DNA of 64,000 nt. It comes from Actinomucor elegans (taxonomy: Eukaryota > Mucoromycota > Mucoromycetes > Mucorales > Mucoraceae). Both the position numbers and the translations under genes were made by a program. This document shows, one piece after another, positions 24,224 to 37,085 of this stretch. The notes under the pieces were generated by a model that made no database searches, was not told the DNA's origin, and worked only from the letters and a program-made list of their open reading frames with translations. The stretch is taken from positions 1,116,001-1,180,000 of the forward strand of contig JAMSLZ010000010.1 of the NCBI GenBank assembly GCA_026027325.1, given 5' to 3'. Each line of letters begins with the position of its first letter. Position 1 is the stretch's first letter.

Positions 24224-25100
24224 ATGGCAGTTTTCACCAAGCAAAGACTCTTTGTGGCAATATTCGCCATGTTCATTATATCAACCATACTGTATATTAG
24301 TAGGAATAAATCAGACATCATGGAAGGTACACTCGAAAATTGTTTAGTATCTACCGCGAAAGACTTAATATATTTGAAAATTGATGGCAGGACTACAAAC
24401 TATGACGATTTATATGAGGTCAAGACCATATAGTCCGGTGCTTATGACGATTTTGATTTCATTTAGTTCAGTCCCTCCATTACTAGGATTTAATCTGCTT
24501 GTTACAATGTCTGGTTTTATATATGGTTTTCCTGGTGGTTGTATTCCTGCTACGTTAGGCGCCTTTATCGGCGCAATGATATCGTTTGTGTAATTTGGTT
24601 CAATGCACAAAATTAGTGCTTGTACTCACCATTGCTATCTGTCTAGACTCGTACGAAAAGTTCAATTTTCAAACTATTTTCAAGTTTCAAGAAGTAAGCA
24701 GGAAAAACTGGAAGCTGTGCAAAGTGCCATCAGTCAGGGAGGATTCAGAGTACTGTTACTTATACGTATATGTCCTATTCCATGGCAGTTATCAAACTTA
24801 ATGCTATCGTCGTGCAAGGCCGTTAGTTGGAAAACCTATATGTTATCTGCTTTAATAGCTTCATTTAAAATCAATTGGGAAGTGTGGGTTGGCTCTCAGC
24901 TTGCTAATATCTCGGATCCCAATTTGCCGGAGGAAACACGTCGCATAGCGTTTGTTTTGATGTTATCTGGTCTTGCGATATTATGTTTGGTAGGCGTCTG
25001 GGTTTATAGATTAACGATGCAGAAATTTAAGGAAAGTAGCGGTACTTTGGATGAAGAGAGAGCCTTATTATTACCCAATCATCGGATGGCTCAAGTGTGA
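24224..25100 (+). CDS. TVP38: TVP38/TMEM64 (VTT/SNARE-associated Golgi) family membrane protein
   Basis: Three exons, 24224-24326, 24391-24589 and 24647-25100, give 251 residues. The N-terminus has a hydrophobic segment after MAVFTKQRL. The VTT-type core follows: SPVLMTILISFSSVPPLLGF, then the glycine-rich GFIYGFPGGCIPATLGAFIG, a cytoplasmic basic stretch, and RICPIPWQLSNLMLSS, the typical R-x-x-P-x-P-x-x-x-x-N motif. A C-terminal transmembrane helix (LSGLAILCLVGVWVYRL) precedes an acidic tail. Family members sit in Golgi and endosomal membranes; VTT proteins are linked to lipid scrambling and vesicle traffic. Residue phases at both introns agree. The symbol is a family-level assignment; TMEM41-type paralogues are not fully excluded. 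Confidence 0.8.
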
Positions 25101-26507
25101 TGAGGCCATGTTACGCAGTTATACAATCTTTCATTCATAGTACCTGCCTATAAGGTCAATAAATCAAGTCATTGAGCTATTTATGCAAAGTGCAGCAAAA
25201 TAATAGCGTGAGTTATTCGGCTATATTTGCATGTAAATGTTATGCATCGGCCCACTAACCACTGACCCTCTTTTAAAGTTGCACTATTTACAAATATTCA
25301 AAAAGTAATTACTGTAAAATGTTTATGGATGAGAAATTATTTTCATATAGCAAAGTGCTGTATAGTGTCATTTCTATAGATAAAATTCCATATGAGTAGA
25401 AGAAGGACTAATGGCGACTTTGGGCACCTTGGATATGCAACAGCATGCATACTCTGTGCCTCTGGTTCTTTACACAAGCATTTGGAGGAAGCCAACTAAA
25501 TTTTAACTTTCTAGATTGATTTTTTTTTCATCATATCCCTATTGAATATACTTCATTTTTAATATATTTACATCCCTCGGTCGATTCCGGTTTTATGTAA
25601 CATCTAAAGACTGTTGCATGCTCGAAATAAGCTATTGCATTTACTAGGATTATTGTTTGGCTTAAGTATTATGAGCATATATATTTTTTAGCGAATAACA
25701 GCAAAATGCACCCATTTGAGATATAAACTGAATGGAATGATCGAGAGATCTATTGATCAAATGGCATGTCTAGTTAGTATCCTATTTATTTTCAGAAAAG
25801 TAGATGAGCCTGTGTGGATGTCAGTTCTTCAGAGAAACTGACTATATATCTGGAGAACATGTACGAAAACGAAACAAATCAGAAACCGAGCCATTAATCA
25901 AGGCGATGACGTTAGTGAAGCTTAACTTTTTGATATAAAGAATATAAATGATGGATATAAATGCAATGATCATAAATAGAACGCTTAATACTTCGAATAT
26001 ACAACGAGACTGTGCTCACTTGGGTACCATTTTTGTTATTCTGCTTTTTCCGGAGATCTAGAATACTGATTATTTTGACTCTATCAACCCAGAAACAGCT
26101 CACTATCCTCCATATTAATTACTACCTCCAAAGTTGGTAACTTTGCCAAGCTCCTCAGATGAAACAATGACTGTAAAGATTTTAGTTTGATGTAAGCTCA
26201 AGAGATGGCATGTTATTGGCGTTCAAAAGTCTATGAGTCCATTAATTATCTATCTTACTGTCTTGTTCCTTTTCTTTCTCGGTTCTGGACCGTATGGGCT
26301 CATTCACTACAAAAATAAGTTTTCTTGTATCTCCGAATTCAATTCAAGAGAAACAAGACTACTCATTAATAGGAGCTCCTGATTGCTATTTGGGGACTTA
26401 AAATGAAAGAGAAACATCAACTATTTCGCTTCTCTTTTTCCAATCTTGTCACTTTTTTTTTTAAATTTCAATACTATTATTTCCTTTCTTAAATCTGTCT
26501 TTTCAAT
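25101..26507. other. Intergenic, AT-rich
   Basis: No gene. Contains a dispersed-repeat-like piece (GAGAGATCTATTGATCAAATG, near 25743) and T-rich tracts before the KCH1-like gene. Short frames such as 25912-26103 have no support. Confidence 0.45.
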
Positions 26508-27944
26508 ATGGTAATTTCAAGAAATGAATAACAGTGCTTTTTCTGATTAATTCAATCAATATAAACAGGGCTGCTTCGGAGAAGATAAGCCTAAATGGAA
26601 AAGAGAAGCAGTGCCTGATCATAAATTTGAGCGTATCGACTTGGATCTCTTTTACAATAAATCATTCTGTGCTAGATTCAATTACTCGTTTGTTTTCATA
26701 GCAAGTTTATTGTCGTTTTCGGTTTACGTAGCTGATTTATGGACTGCAGGTAATGTAAAAAAAATAAAAGAAAAAAAAATAAAAAATGACAGAACAATAG
26801 ATCGTTGATTGAAAATCAAATAGTATCACTTTTGGTGATAGGTCAAACCACAGTGACACCAGCTATTCCTACCGAGATTTCGAAATGGATATTCTTTGCT
26901 TGTATCATGGTTTCGTTTCTATTGTTGATATGGGACGCCTTCAAAGCACGTCGAATACTAGCTACTCGTGACATCTCACTAGCATTTACAAATGTTATGA
27001 CGAATCGGTATCTGTCAATGAAGGATTATCGCTACTTTTGTTTATTTCGAGCTATTAACGCCAACAGTCGCAAGGGCATCGAAAATTACGCATTCTTTAT
27101 TTTTTTCCAATTAAAGGGCTGGAAGCGTTTGCTATTAGCTGAAGCGCCTCGTCAAGTCATCAATGTAGTGACTTTGGAAGCATTGGTGCCCGAATGGCTC
27201 AAGATTCGGGACGGCTATGTGAGTTTTGATAATAGCGTTTTGGGTGAGAACTGGATGCAGCGTATCTTGACTGGTACAATGGCCTTTTCTGTGCTGATGT
27301 TTGCTATCTCGTTCATTTTGGTATGCATTGCTGCTGTACTGTATATTCCGCTTCTTTGTCACATCCGTGGCAATTTAAAGGAGTACTGCTGTCACAAGAT
27401 AGACAAACGCATTTCTGCTCTGCTTCGCAAGCAAGTTTTGAGTAAATATGGAGGCCATATCAGACCTAATCACATTGTTCCCGAAGCAGATTCGTTTGTA
27501 GACGAAAGCAATTATTACAAGAGACCTCTTGCTGCCAATAAAATGACGAATGGAGGCCTTCTTATGTCACCAATTGAAGAATTCGAAAACCCGTCTTGCT
27601 TTCAAAAATCTCTGGAATCCTCACCTATGATGTCCTCGTCCGTTTTGCAGCAACAGCATAGTACATCAGAAAATGGACAATATTTGATAGGAAGTGACCA
27701 TTATGACCAAGGCGGTTCACAAAGGGTTAAGGGAACAGGTGTAACTATTGAACAGCATTATTCCCCAAGACCAATGGCTGATCATTTACCATATCAAACC
27801 AGAGCATATCAGTATTACAACACCGACAATGATTTTGGATCATCAGCAGCACCACATATTGCTACTTTGAATATTTATAAGCCATCATCCAACTGTGTGA
27901 ATGGACAAAATTATCATTTAAAAATGTATCCTCGTTTCAATTGA
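26508..27944 (+). CDS. KCH1: Kch1/Prm6-like low-affinity potassium transport membrane protein
   Basis: Proposed exons 26508-26510 (the ATG alone), 26569-26749 and 26842-27944 give 428 residues. The N-terminus then reads MGCFGEDKPKW, a candidate N-myristoyl/palmitoyl signal, followed by DHKFERIDLDLFYNKSF, a motif typical of fungal Kch proteins. Hydrophobic segments follow: FVFIASLLSFSVYVADLW, WIFFACIMVSFLLLIWDAF, and a long pair around TGTMAFSVLMFAISFILV and IAAVLYIPLLCHI. Conserved FAINANSRKGIENYAFFIFF-like and KGWKRLLLAEAPRQVINV stretches lie between. In yeast, Kch1 and Prm6 mediate K+ influx during calcium and pheromone signalling. The C-terminal 130 residues are Ser/Gln/Tyr-rich and probably disordered. 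If the ATG-only exon is wrong, translation could begin at a later Met, but the GCFGEDKPKW segment would then be lost. Confidence 0.75.
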
Positions 27945-29190
27945 TTTGAACAATGAAATTTACTTCTCATCTTCCTTTCTCTGTACATATCCAAACCATA
28001 TACAATGATTAATATAAACGCATTTTCATTACAACTCGATTTAAATATGGTCATGAAAAGTGCAGATTGTTTAAAACACTAACTGGACGTCTAGAGGCCT
28101 TTTGGAGTGAGGGCATGGCAGTTACTAGTGTGGAAAATATATTTTCAAAAATTAAAAAAAGGAAGCTCAATTACTAAATCCTGCTTAGCGAATAATTGTA
28201 ATATATGGACGTAGTGTTGTGTCAGGATCTAAATCGCCTTTTGACCTATTACAAACACCTATCCAGACAATTTCTTGGTTATAATAACCAATTCAATATT
28301 TCAGATAACTATTATCAAATTTTCAAAATTGGGAATGAAAAGATGCTGTTCTTATATAACTCATATCTTTCAATACTTTATACCTAGTAATACATAACAA
28401 AGTACAAGACATAACATTTTCATATAATTGTTAATATAATGGCTTTATATTAACAGAATAGTGTAATCAGTTACCGTGCTTTATCTTTAAAGATTCAGAC
28501 ACTCAATGTCATCACACACCAGTAGAATCATTTTGATATATTACTTGAGGGAATGCTCAATAATAATATTATTTTCCCTTGAAAAAAAATGTACTCTTAT
28601 TTTTTAAAACCAATACTTTTCATTCATTCATTTTTTTTTTTTTTTGGTCAGCTCTTCCCATTTCAGTTGAATAGCCACAATTTCATTGTTAATTCCTTGG
28701 CTTGCTTGTCTCAAGTAAGTCACCTATGATTTCTCCCTACGAGAAATTAAGAATGCATAAGCTCAATCTATCGATTTTGTTCTTACTTTTTAATCATTGT
28801 GTAGTTGCTCTTGTCATTTCAAGGATTGTTCGTGCTGTGGAAACGGCCGAGATTGACGGCAATAAAACAATGAGTCAACTATGTTCAATAGTCAACCTGT
28901 CATATATGTAGCATATATTCTATGGGAAGGAGAGACTCAAAAAGATACATATGATATATATCTAATGCCTCAATGAGATTTTCTGAATAAAACGTACATG
29001 TTATACCATACGTTCTCTTTTGCCTTTTAGATGTTAAAACTGTCTATAATCAGGCTATACTGACCTGAATTTTGATAAAATACTACTTATATCTTATTAT
29101 ACGATTTTTTTTATTATTATTGTTTCTTTTGTTATGAAGATATTCTACTAAATAATGATCGTTTTTTTTTTATTTTTATTTTATTTTTTT
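27945..29190. other. Intergenic; one weak short frame
   Basis: Mostly AT-rich with T runs (28629-28645, 29164-29192). A plus-strand frame from the ATG at 28726 to 28911 has a hydrophobic centre (LSILFLLFNHCVVALVISRIV) that could be a membrane segment, but there is no family match and no neighbouring exon that I could join, so I do not call it a gene. Confidence 0.4.
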
Positions 29191-32100
29191 TTACCAGAAA
29201 GCACACCTAATGATTTAAAATAGCATTAGTATAATTCAAAAGCTGGGAAATGGAAACTTACCATCCAACATAACATTGGCAAAGATTTTCTAGTGATGTA
29301 GCCTGCTGAATAAGTTTTTCCACTTGAGTGGGTACATCTAATGTGACCCGAGGATTGAAATCACGACCTGTCAGCTTGTTTGATACTCTATTAACAACAG
29401 CTACAGCACGAGAGTTTAACAGTTCTGGACCTTGAGGGTTTTCTATATTATGTATTTAATTAATTGGCACTTGTACAAATAATAAGTATGGTGTGATTCA
29501 CTTACCATTAGCTACTGCTTCTACTTCAATGCGATTCAATCTACGACTAACAGAAAAGTTACGATGACCATCATCAGGTCCATCTTCATGAGCCATATTT
29601 TCAAAGCCTCGCATACGTTCATCTATAATGAATTGTGTTGGAAAAAAAATATTTGGAAATGATACAAAAAGTACTCACTTTGAGCAGGGCTTTGAGGTTG
29701 CGTATTTAGTAGTCTCCAGTTGATTAAAGGATCATATACGAAAGCTTCCAAGACAGCCATTAAACTCTCTTTGTTGTCACGTAACACTCGCATAACATGC
29801 TCACAAGTCGTTCGGAAGTTACCCTCAATACCACTGACTTCCATTGCTTTTACAAGCATACGCGTTAAACGGAATGGAATCTTTTCAGGGAACTTTTCAC
29901 GGTGCATAGCAACCTAGTTATTCAAAAGTAGAGTTGAATGCCAAAGATTCAATTATTTAAAACAGTAATCTTACCTCAAAACAATCACCAAAATCAATAT
30001 GAACTACCTTACCAGTGACTCGATGAAGCATCAAATTGGAAGGATGGCGGTCACCAAGACCAAGGATATAGCCCACCATAGACATGACAGCTAAAGATCT
30101 GGTATAATTGGTACGTCTGTCAAGCCAGGCTTCAGAGTTACGACTCTTTAACCATAGCACATTATACAGGTCTTGTCCGCTAGTCTTTTCAAAGGCATAT
30201 TGTAACACTTCCACCTTTTGAATTACTGTCAAGTTATCATAATCAGGAGCCATCTACCATATACATAATTAAATAATAATGTTTAACACAATAACACATT
30301 TGTAATTACCTGAAGCATAAGACGATGTTCAAGATTAAGCAGAATTTTTCGACTATCTCTGTAATCACGAATGAGGGTATGTAGAGTATCTGTCTCAGTA
30401 ACCCAGCCAATCAAACCAGAATTGGGTGAAAGAGGTACAGCAGGATAACGTTGGATATTAAGATGACGCTTAAAGGTCTCGGCATCGTTTGTGAGTAATG
30501 TATTGACAAGACCAAATAGCTGCATTACACGTTCATCTTGACGGAGATCCTCATGACCCTTCAGCAAATACATATAGTCCTTACTATCACTACCAACAAT
30601 AGTCAACTTTCTAGGTCGTTGCTTTGAAGCAATGACACTCAAACTTGGGTTGAATTTGGCGATACGGACAATGGGTTCTCCACTGCGATAATAACCAGGA
30701 ACACAGAGCTCCAGATTACGTGCTTCCAATAACTGAGGCGAGATATACTGCAGTTCCAAGCTAGTCAATTGAGGCAACTGTCTCACAATGCGTCTAAATA
30801 CTTGATAATAAAGCTCCCAAGCTTGGTTCAGGTTGTTGAGGTCACGTGTTTCCTGGTAACGATGGCACCACTCTTGAGCTTCTTGCAAATCGCGACCAAA
30901 GGCTTGTACAAATGATTCTTCACGCATAGTTTCAGGTCCACGGTCTAGCATTTGATGCAAAGGTTCCAACGTAGCAAACATGGCTTCGACATTGCGATCA
31001 CCAAAGTAAAGACGGGAAGCCTCCTCTAAGCCTTCATGCCACATTTCATGCCATAAAATAGCGACACGGATAAGTTCTTGACTTACCATCAGGGCCTGTT
31101 CTACCAAGACAGCGCTGTGCATACGCATACGGTCCATAATAACAAATGTGGCTCTTCTACGAGGTACACTTTGTGATTTAGAAGCAACGGTCAAAGAATA
31201 TACAAGAGCTTGAGGGTGTTCACGGCCAATATCTGTCAATAATTGATGGATCAAAAGACGTACAGTAGCATTGGGTGCGTGAATACGAGCAATCAACTGT
31301 GGGATGACCTGCAACCAAACGTCAATACTGATCGTACCAAAGCCTTCACCAATAGCGGCACTGACTTCAGCTTGATAACCGTATTTGAACCACAAAGTCA
31401 ATAGACGCAAAGTATCTTGAAGTGAGTTTTCTTTAGAGAGGGCAATAGATCTAAAGAAACCTTGTACAGCAGGTACAATATGATGGTTGAAAATTTGAGG
31501 TGGCAATTGATCAGGATGAAGCCTTTCATGGTAATCAATGATATCAAAATTGGCCAAAGCCCAAGAATGCCATGCCTTGTACCAGTTTTGATCGAATCGA
31601 GTGGCCAACAAGAAGGAGCGAAGGATTTCAGGAATTGATTCTTGGGTTAATTCATAAGAGATAGCACGTTGCCATTCACCTTGACGAAGGTAGCATCGAC
31701 TCAATAAGCGTGTATATTCTGCAACATCGTCTGTAATACGGCTGGGATCAATGGGCATACTAACAGCCATTTCATCAGGATTCAAGCCAAGGTCTTGGGT
31801 CTTTTGTGCTGTAAAATCACGTAAAATGCTCAAAGCACGGGCACGAATCGCAGGAGCTCTATCAACAGGAGCAATAGAAGCCGAGTCCCACATATGTTTC
31901 AACTGAGCATAGACAATCTTAGGATGTGGTGTGCCTGAGCCATCGCCATCCGCTTCCATCAGGCTTCTGAGGGTCTTTTCAGACAAAGAGAAACGACCGC
32001 TCTTGCGACACAGATTAGCAAACTTGATCCACATCTCCATATCTTCTTGAGGTGAAATGACCATGATACGAACACGTAGAATACGCTGCCATACTTCTAC

Positions 32101-35100
32101 ATTACGTTCACAACCTTCCAGACGCTTGACCCAGGTACGTCGGATAGCACTTTGTTTTTCTACATCATTGGCAGATTGCTTGTAAATGATCATCTCTTCC
32201 AGCTCAGCCAACATCTGCACACGGACTACGGTAGTGTAAGCACGATTGTAACTTTCACCCAGCAAAGCAGTTAGTTCTGTATCGAGCAAATCACGCGTCT
32301 TGTTGATGAACTTTTCGGCTTCTGCATATCTATTGCGATGCATACCCAAGATGGCGCGGAAAAAGGTACGATCAGGGCTTTCTGGCTTCAATAAAGCAAT
32401 GTACTCTTCCATCTGTTCCCATTGACCAAGACCCCAAGCTGCAGCTGCAGCAAATGGTGCCATGCTCTTACGGTTTTCAGTAGGTGCATGAATCCACTTT
32501 TCTTGCGCCAGCGCAGATAACTGATCCCATTCACCTAGAGCATGCAAACAACGCATACGACCCAATGTAATCTCCATAGAACTGGGGTTTTCTAGTTGTT
32601 GTGCTTCATAAGCGTCCAAAGCATCTTGATAACGGTGCAATTTCTCAAACCAAGATACTTTTCGCTCAAGGCCCAAAGAATCTTGAGCAAATGTCAAGAT
32701 ACCCATAGCAGCATCGGGCTGTTGAAGCAAGTTATTAATAGACATGAGCATTTCAACAGCTTCAAAGGATTGTTCGATATGGAACTCGGTTTCTTTGTAA
32801 TGCAATGCTTTGGCATAAGCGTGGCACTTTTGAGCATAGACAGCCAAGGTACGGATATCAATAGGTAACATCTTATTATCGTGTTCCATGAACTCGGCAA
32901 GATTCAGTAGGATTTGAATGATCTCGGGTGGAATGTTGGGCGCTTTTAAGGCGACTTCCAAGGATTTCACCAATTCATCGACGTATTGGTCATACAGTTC
33001 ATTCCAACAAGAAACAAAAGCAGCATTGAATAGTTCTCTGGCAAGAGGTGTATACACAGATGCTAAAAAGACACAAGCACGAAGGGCGTGGGATGGCGAC
33101 TGTTTTAATAGTTCAACACTGAAGCGACGGATCCATTCCATCCAATCTTCCTTGGTGGATCTTTGTGAAGCTTCCCATGCTTTTTTCAAATGTTGCTGAT
33201 TAACAGGTTGCTTTTTAGCTGCGCTCTGGTCAGCTGAAGGTGTATCATCTCCCTTGGTATCTCTACACACACATATATATATATAATATGTTAAATTAGT
33301 ACACAGCTTGTCTAATGTTCGATTTAGTCAACGTACCTATCATCAAAAGCCTTTCCTAGTTCTTGAGGCAAATTTTCACCCTTTAGCAATTTACCAACCA
33401 ATAACTCATAGTTTACATGTGTAATACGATGTCTTGTTAATACTTTGTTGATGACAGGGATGAATTTGGTGTAGTCAGTACCAAGTTGAAACACAAGGGC
33501 ACACAGCAGATCCATGGCTGAATTTCTAGCCTCCATTGGTAATACAGGCAAAACTCGTGCTAAAGGATGAATGATACGGGAAGCATAATCAAACATATTG
33601 ACTTTTTTACAGAGCGCTGTAATAGTAGAGATAGCCTGTCTACGCACAGACACTGGAGCATCAGGCTTTTCAAAGAACTTGATCACAGCAGGGATGACAA
33701 GATGCATGTACTCCTCAATATTGGCACCAAATACAACAAAAGCGTGCAAGACCTTGATGGTTGGCTGTCTTCTTTCTGATATATCGCTATCAAATATCTG
33801 CAGCATGTGAGGCAATAAGCGAGGCAAATAAACTTTGAGTTCACCATCCAATGCTTTAGCAATGGCTTCAATCAAGGAAATGATTGTGATTTGAATAGAA
33901 GACACTGGTGTCCAATAGTCATCTATCAGATCAAAGATATCCTTGAGATAGTTACGAATGTGTTGCTTGACAATAGAGACCAAGTCACCAAGTTTATGAA
34001 AGTAGAGTTCAAGCATACCAGAAGTAGAAGATCGCATCAAGGATAAAAAGCCGGGGATTACCAAAGGCAGGAATTGTACTACCTTTAAGCCAAGCGTTTT
34101 GAAAATGAACATGATAGCATCAATGACAGCGTAATGATGAGCGCTTAGCGAAGGATCTCTTAGGATCTTCATTAGTGAGTGCATCACAACTTGGGGATAA
34201 TAGTCTTCAGAAGAAGGTCCAATGCCCATCATTAATAAAGTGACATCGTTACTAGCAAGTTTAGGATCTGCCAACTCTTCACTTGAGTTACCAATAGCAT
34301 TCATCTATTCACAAATTAGTAAGTCGCCAAGAAACATGTAAATGGTTTTACCTTGTGTTTATAGGGGTCCAATGCACCAAGAATACCCATAAGTTTGACT
34401 GTTTCTCTTCTAATCGTCGGGTTTTGTTCTGTCTTCATGATATTGATAAGAATATTAAGCAAAGCTGGATATTTTGTATAAGGCTCAATGACAAAGCCAG
34501 TGTTACTAGCTAATTGGCCCAATGTCTTCAAGGTAGCATCACGTTTAGCACTCGAACTTTGGTCTTGCAATGTTTCCATAATCAAAGGCATCAATTCATC
34601 GAGATGAGGTGCCATGTCTTCTCCACTCACGGCAGCCAATTCACCTAAAGCACCTAATACAGCTGATACAACGCCTGTAGAAGGATCTCTTGCCTTAGGC
34701 AAAAGTACTTTAAGTACAGGTTCAATATATGGCTTTGTTAGTCTTTGAGCAGCTCTGACCAAGAGTGATACCAATCGTGCAGACTCTTCCTTTTGTCGGC
34801 TCACCACCGAATATTCCAATTCTGTCAACAACTGAATCAAGGTTTTTCGAAGTGATGGCATAACATAGGCTGGGTTGTAGGTAGTTAATCGACCAATAAT
34901 GGTGATGGATATCTCTCGAATAGCAAAAACTTCATCATTGAGGGCAATAAACAGAGATCGGACGTTATCAGCCTGCGCCAAATGACGGTCAAATCGCACA
35001 TCCAGTGAGCTCAATACAGTTTCTCGAATAACAGGGTCTGGATCAGCAATACCGACAGTCAATAGCTTTTCTAACACTTCACCTACGACCTTGATAGCGT

Positions 35101-37085
35101 GAGCACTGGTTTGATTACAAATTGGATCGCGCACAAATAGTTGACAGCACGTAACAGCAGCCGCTTTTCTTATCTCGGGAAGATCATCGTCCAAGTAATT
35201 GACGATACAATCGCGTACGAATTCATTCAAAACATGGTTCGAAAAGTCAAAAGAGCCTAGGGTAGTTAGAGCAAGTACAATGGTATCGTTGTCTTTGTTA
35301 TCGCCTGCTAAACCATTTTCACCACGAAGAGGTCTTTCTACTGTTTGTATAATGGTGCGATTGGTAGGTGCACCTGGTTGTTTATAAGGTTGGCCGCTAA
35401 GCGTGATTGATATCACATTTAACAGACGTTCTGGATGAAAATGCGTTAGGAAAAAAAAAGTGTGGATTGCTCATATATCGAGAATACAAACCTTGGATTA
35501 CAGGTGATAATGGTTTAATTCGGTCGGCAATATTACTTAGAGCAGTAACTAAAGGTTCAGACAGTCCACAATTGAACATTAAATCCAAGAGGTCATGTAG
35601 GTATTTTGTAAGCGCTTGTCCAACAGCTGTAGCCAACATGCTTATACAAGTAAATGTAGCTGTTTCTACTTCTTTTCTTTGACGTCTAATATAATTCGTG
35701 AGTCGATACCATAAAATATTATATTACCAAGTGCCTACCCTTTCACTGATAAAGCTTCTTTAATGCACATGAGTGTCGTGTCTAGATAGGGACTCATGTT
35801 ACTTTTCACTTGAATTGCAACTTGACCGATGGCAATAAATGCTATAGTAGTCATCATTAGTTGATTGATCAGTTATATATATCATGTATTACCATCTCGT
35901 TTCTCGCTGTTTTTTCGAAGTAGGTTCAATAGATGACTCATGGATTTATGTAAATACGCCTCGGCAAAAGTAGCTGGATCATAGGCCGCCAATGTCGGGA
36001 TAATTGAAACTACTGTCTTTCTAATTAAAGCATCCCTTGAATCTTTCAAATGTAGTGTAATATCGCAAACTCCTTTGTACATGTCTGTCATAAACTATTC
36101 AATAAGGGTTAGCTCAAGGACATTACCTTATAAAACATTGCTCACCATTCCAGCATGTAACAGTAGCTCTCTCATAGCCAACAAACTACCATGAGTAGCT
36201 TCAACGCTATTCATACGCAATCCTCGATTTACTTCATCCCAGATACGCGCATACCAAGTCTTTCGCATAAGTGTTTCACGCTGTTGTACAATTTCCAAAC
36301 ATTGAGACAGACAATCAGCAGCATACTCTCGAATGACATTTCTTGAATCTCTTAGAGCAACCCAGATCAGATCAAGAATACGCGGTACGTATGCATAAAT
36401 TAAGGTAGGAGCATTCACAGCTAACTCTCTCAAAACGAGCACAGCAGCCAATCGACTTCGATCGCCTTGAAGCCATTCCAAAGCATGTTCTACTTGTGTG
36501 TCCACTAAATCAGCTGTTAAGGTTGTAGAACTGACTGCTAAACGTCCAAGTGCTTTTGCTGCTGGTACCATAATTTGTTGATCATGATGAGGTAACATAT
36601 GCTGAAGGTAATTATGAAAACGGTTCGCGTTACTCTCGGGTTCCAAACCAATTAAACGATCTGTTATATGTTAGTGTCTCTTAGTTTTATATATACATGT
36701 GTGTGTGTATGTGTTGCAGTTTAACTTACCTATACCAATAATGGCACCGAGTTTCTCGTTATTATCGGTACCGTGTGTCCATTCAAAAAAACGTTTGTTA
36801 ATATCATTGGTGAAACGATTGAGATTTTCTTCTGATAATTCTCGAGATGCCGTTGCCGCCTGTAAATAATGGAATTAAAAAACGGTTACTTTGTTTCTTC
36901 CTCATTTTCCTTTACTGTTTCACGTAGTTCGTCTGCAGCTTTTATACGCTTATCTTCGTGTCTATCAAACTGTGTATGAGATTTTACTTTGTTTACACTT
37001 CATTCTTGGGATTATACCTTGACTTTAATTCACTGAATATTCTGTTCAGGTTTTCCTGAGAATTCAGCATAGCAACCATGGCCAT
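29191..37085 (-). CDS. TOR1: Target of rapamycin (TOR) serine/threonine kinase
   Basis: Fifteen exons: 37085-37018, 36961-36916, 36859-36730, 36660-36146, 36094-35893, 35841-35739, 35685-35492, 35430-34352, 34304-33337, 33262-30310, 30253-29975, 29913-29679, 29622-29506, 29442-29262 and 29206-29191. The joined frame is exact at 2361 residues, normal for TOR. The N-terminal half is HEAT-type repeats and is followed by the FAT region. The FRB domain (about 1828-1925) holds [20 protein letters not shown] and [13 protein letters not shown]. In the PI3K-like kinase domain (about 1990-2280), [15 protein letters not shown], the catalytic GLGDRHPSN (about 2152) and HIDFGD (about 2171-2176) are visible. 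The FATC end is [18 protein letters not shown] is the catalytic subunit of TORC1/TORC2, controlling growth with nutrients. The last exon is only 16 nt. Confidence 0.97.

Noticed and set aside
28726..28911. Possible short membrane protein
   Set aside because: Hydrophobic centre only; no conserved motif and no joinable exon.
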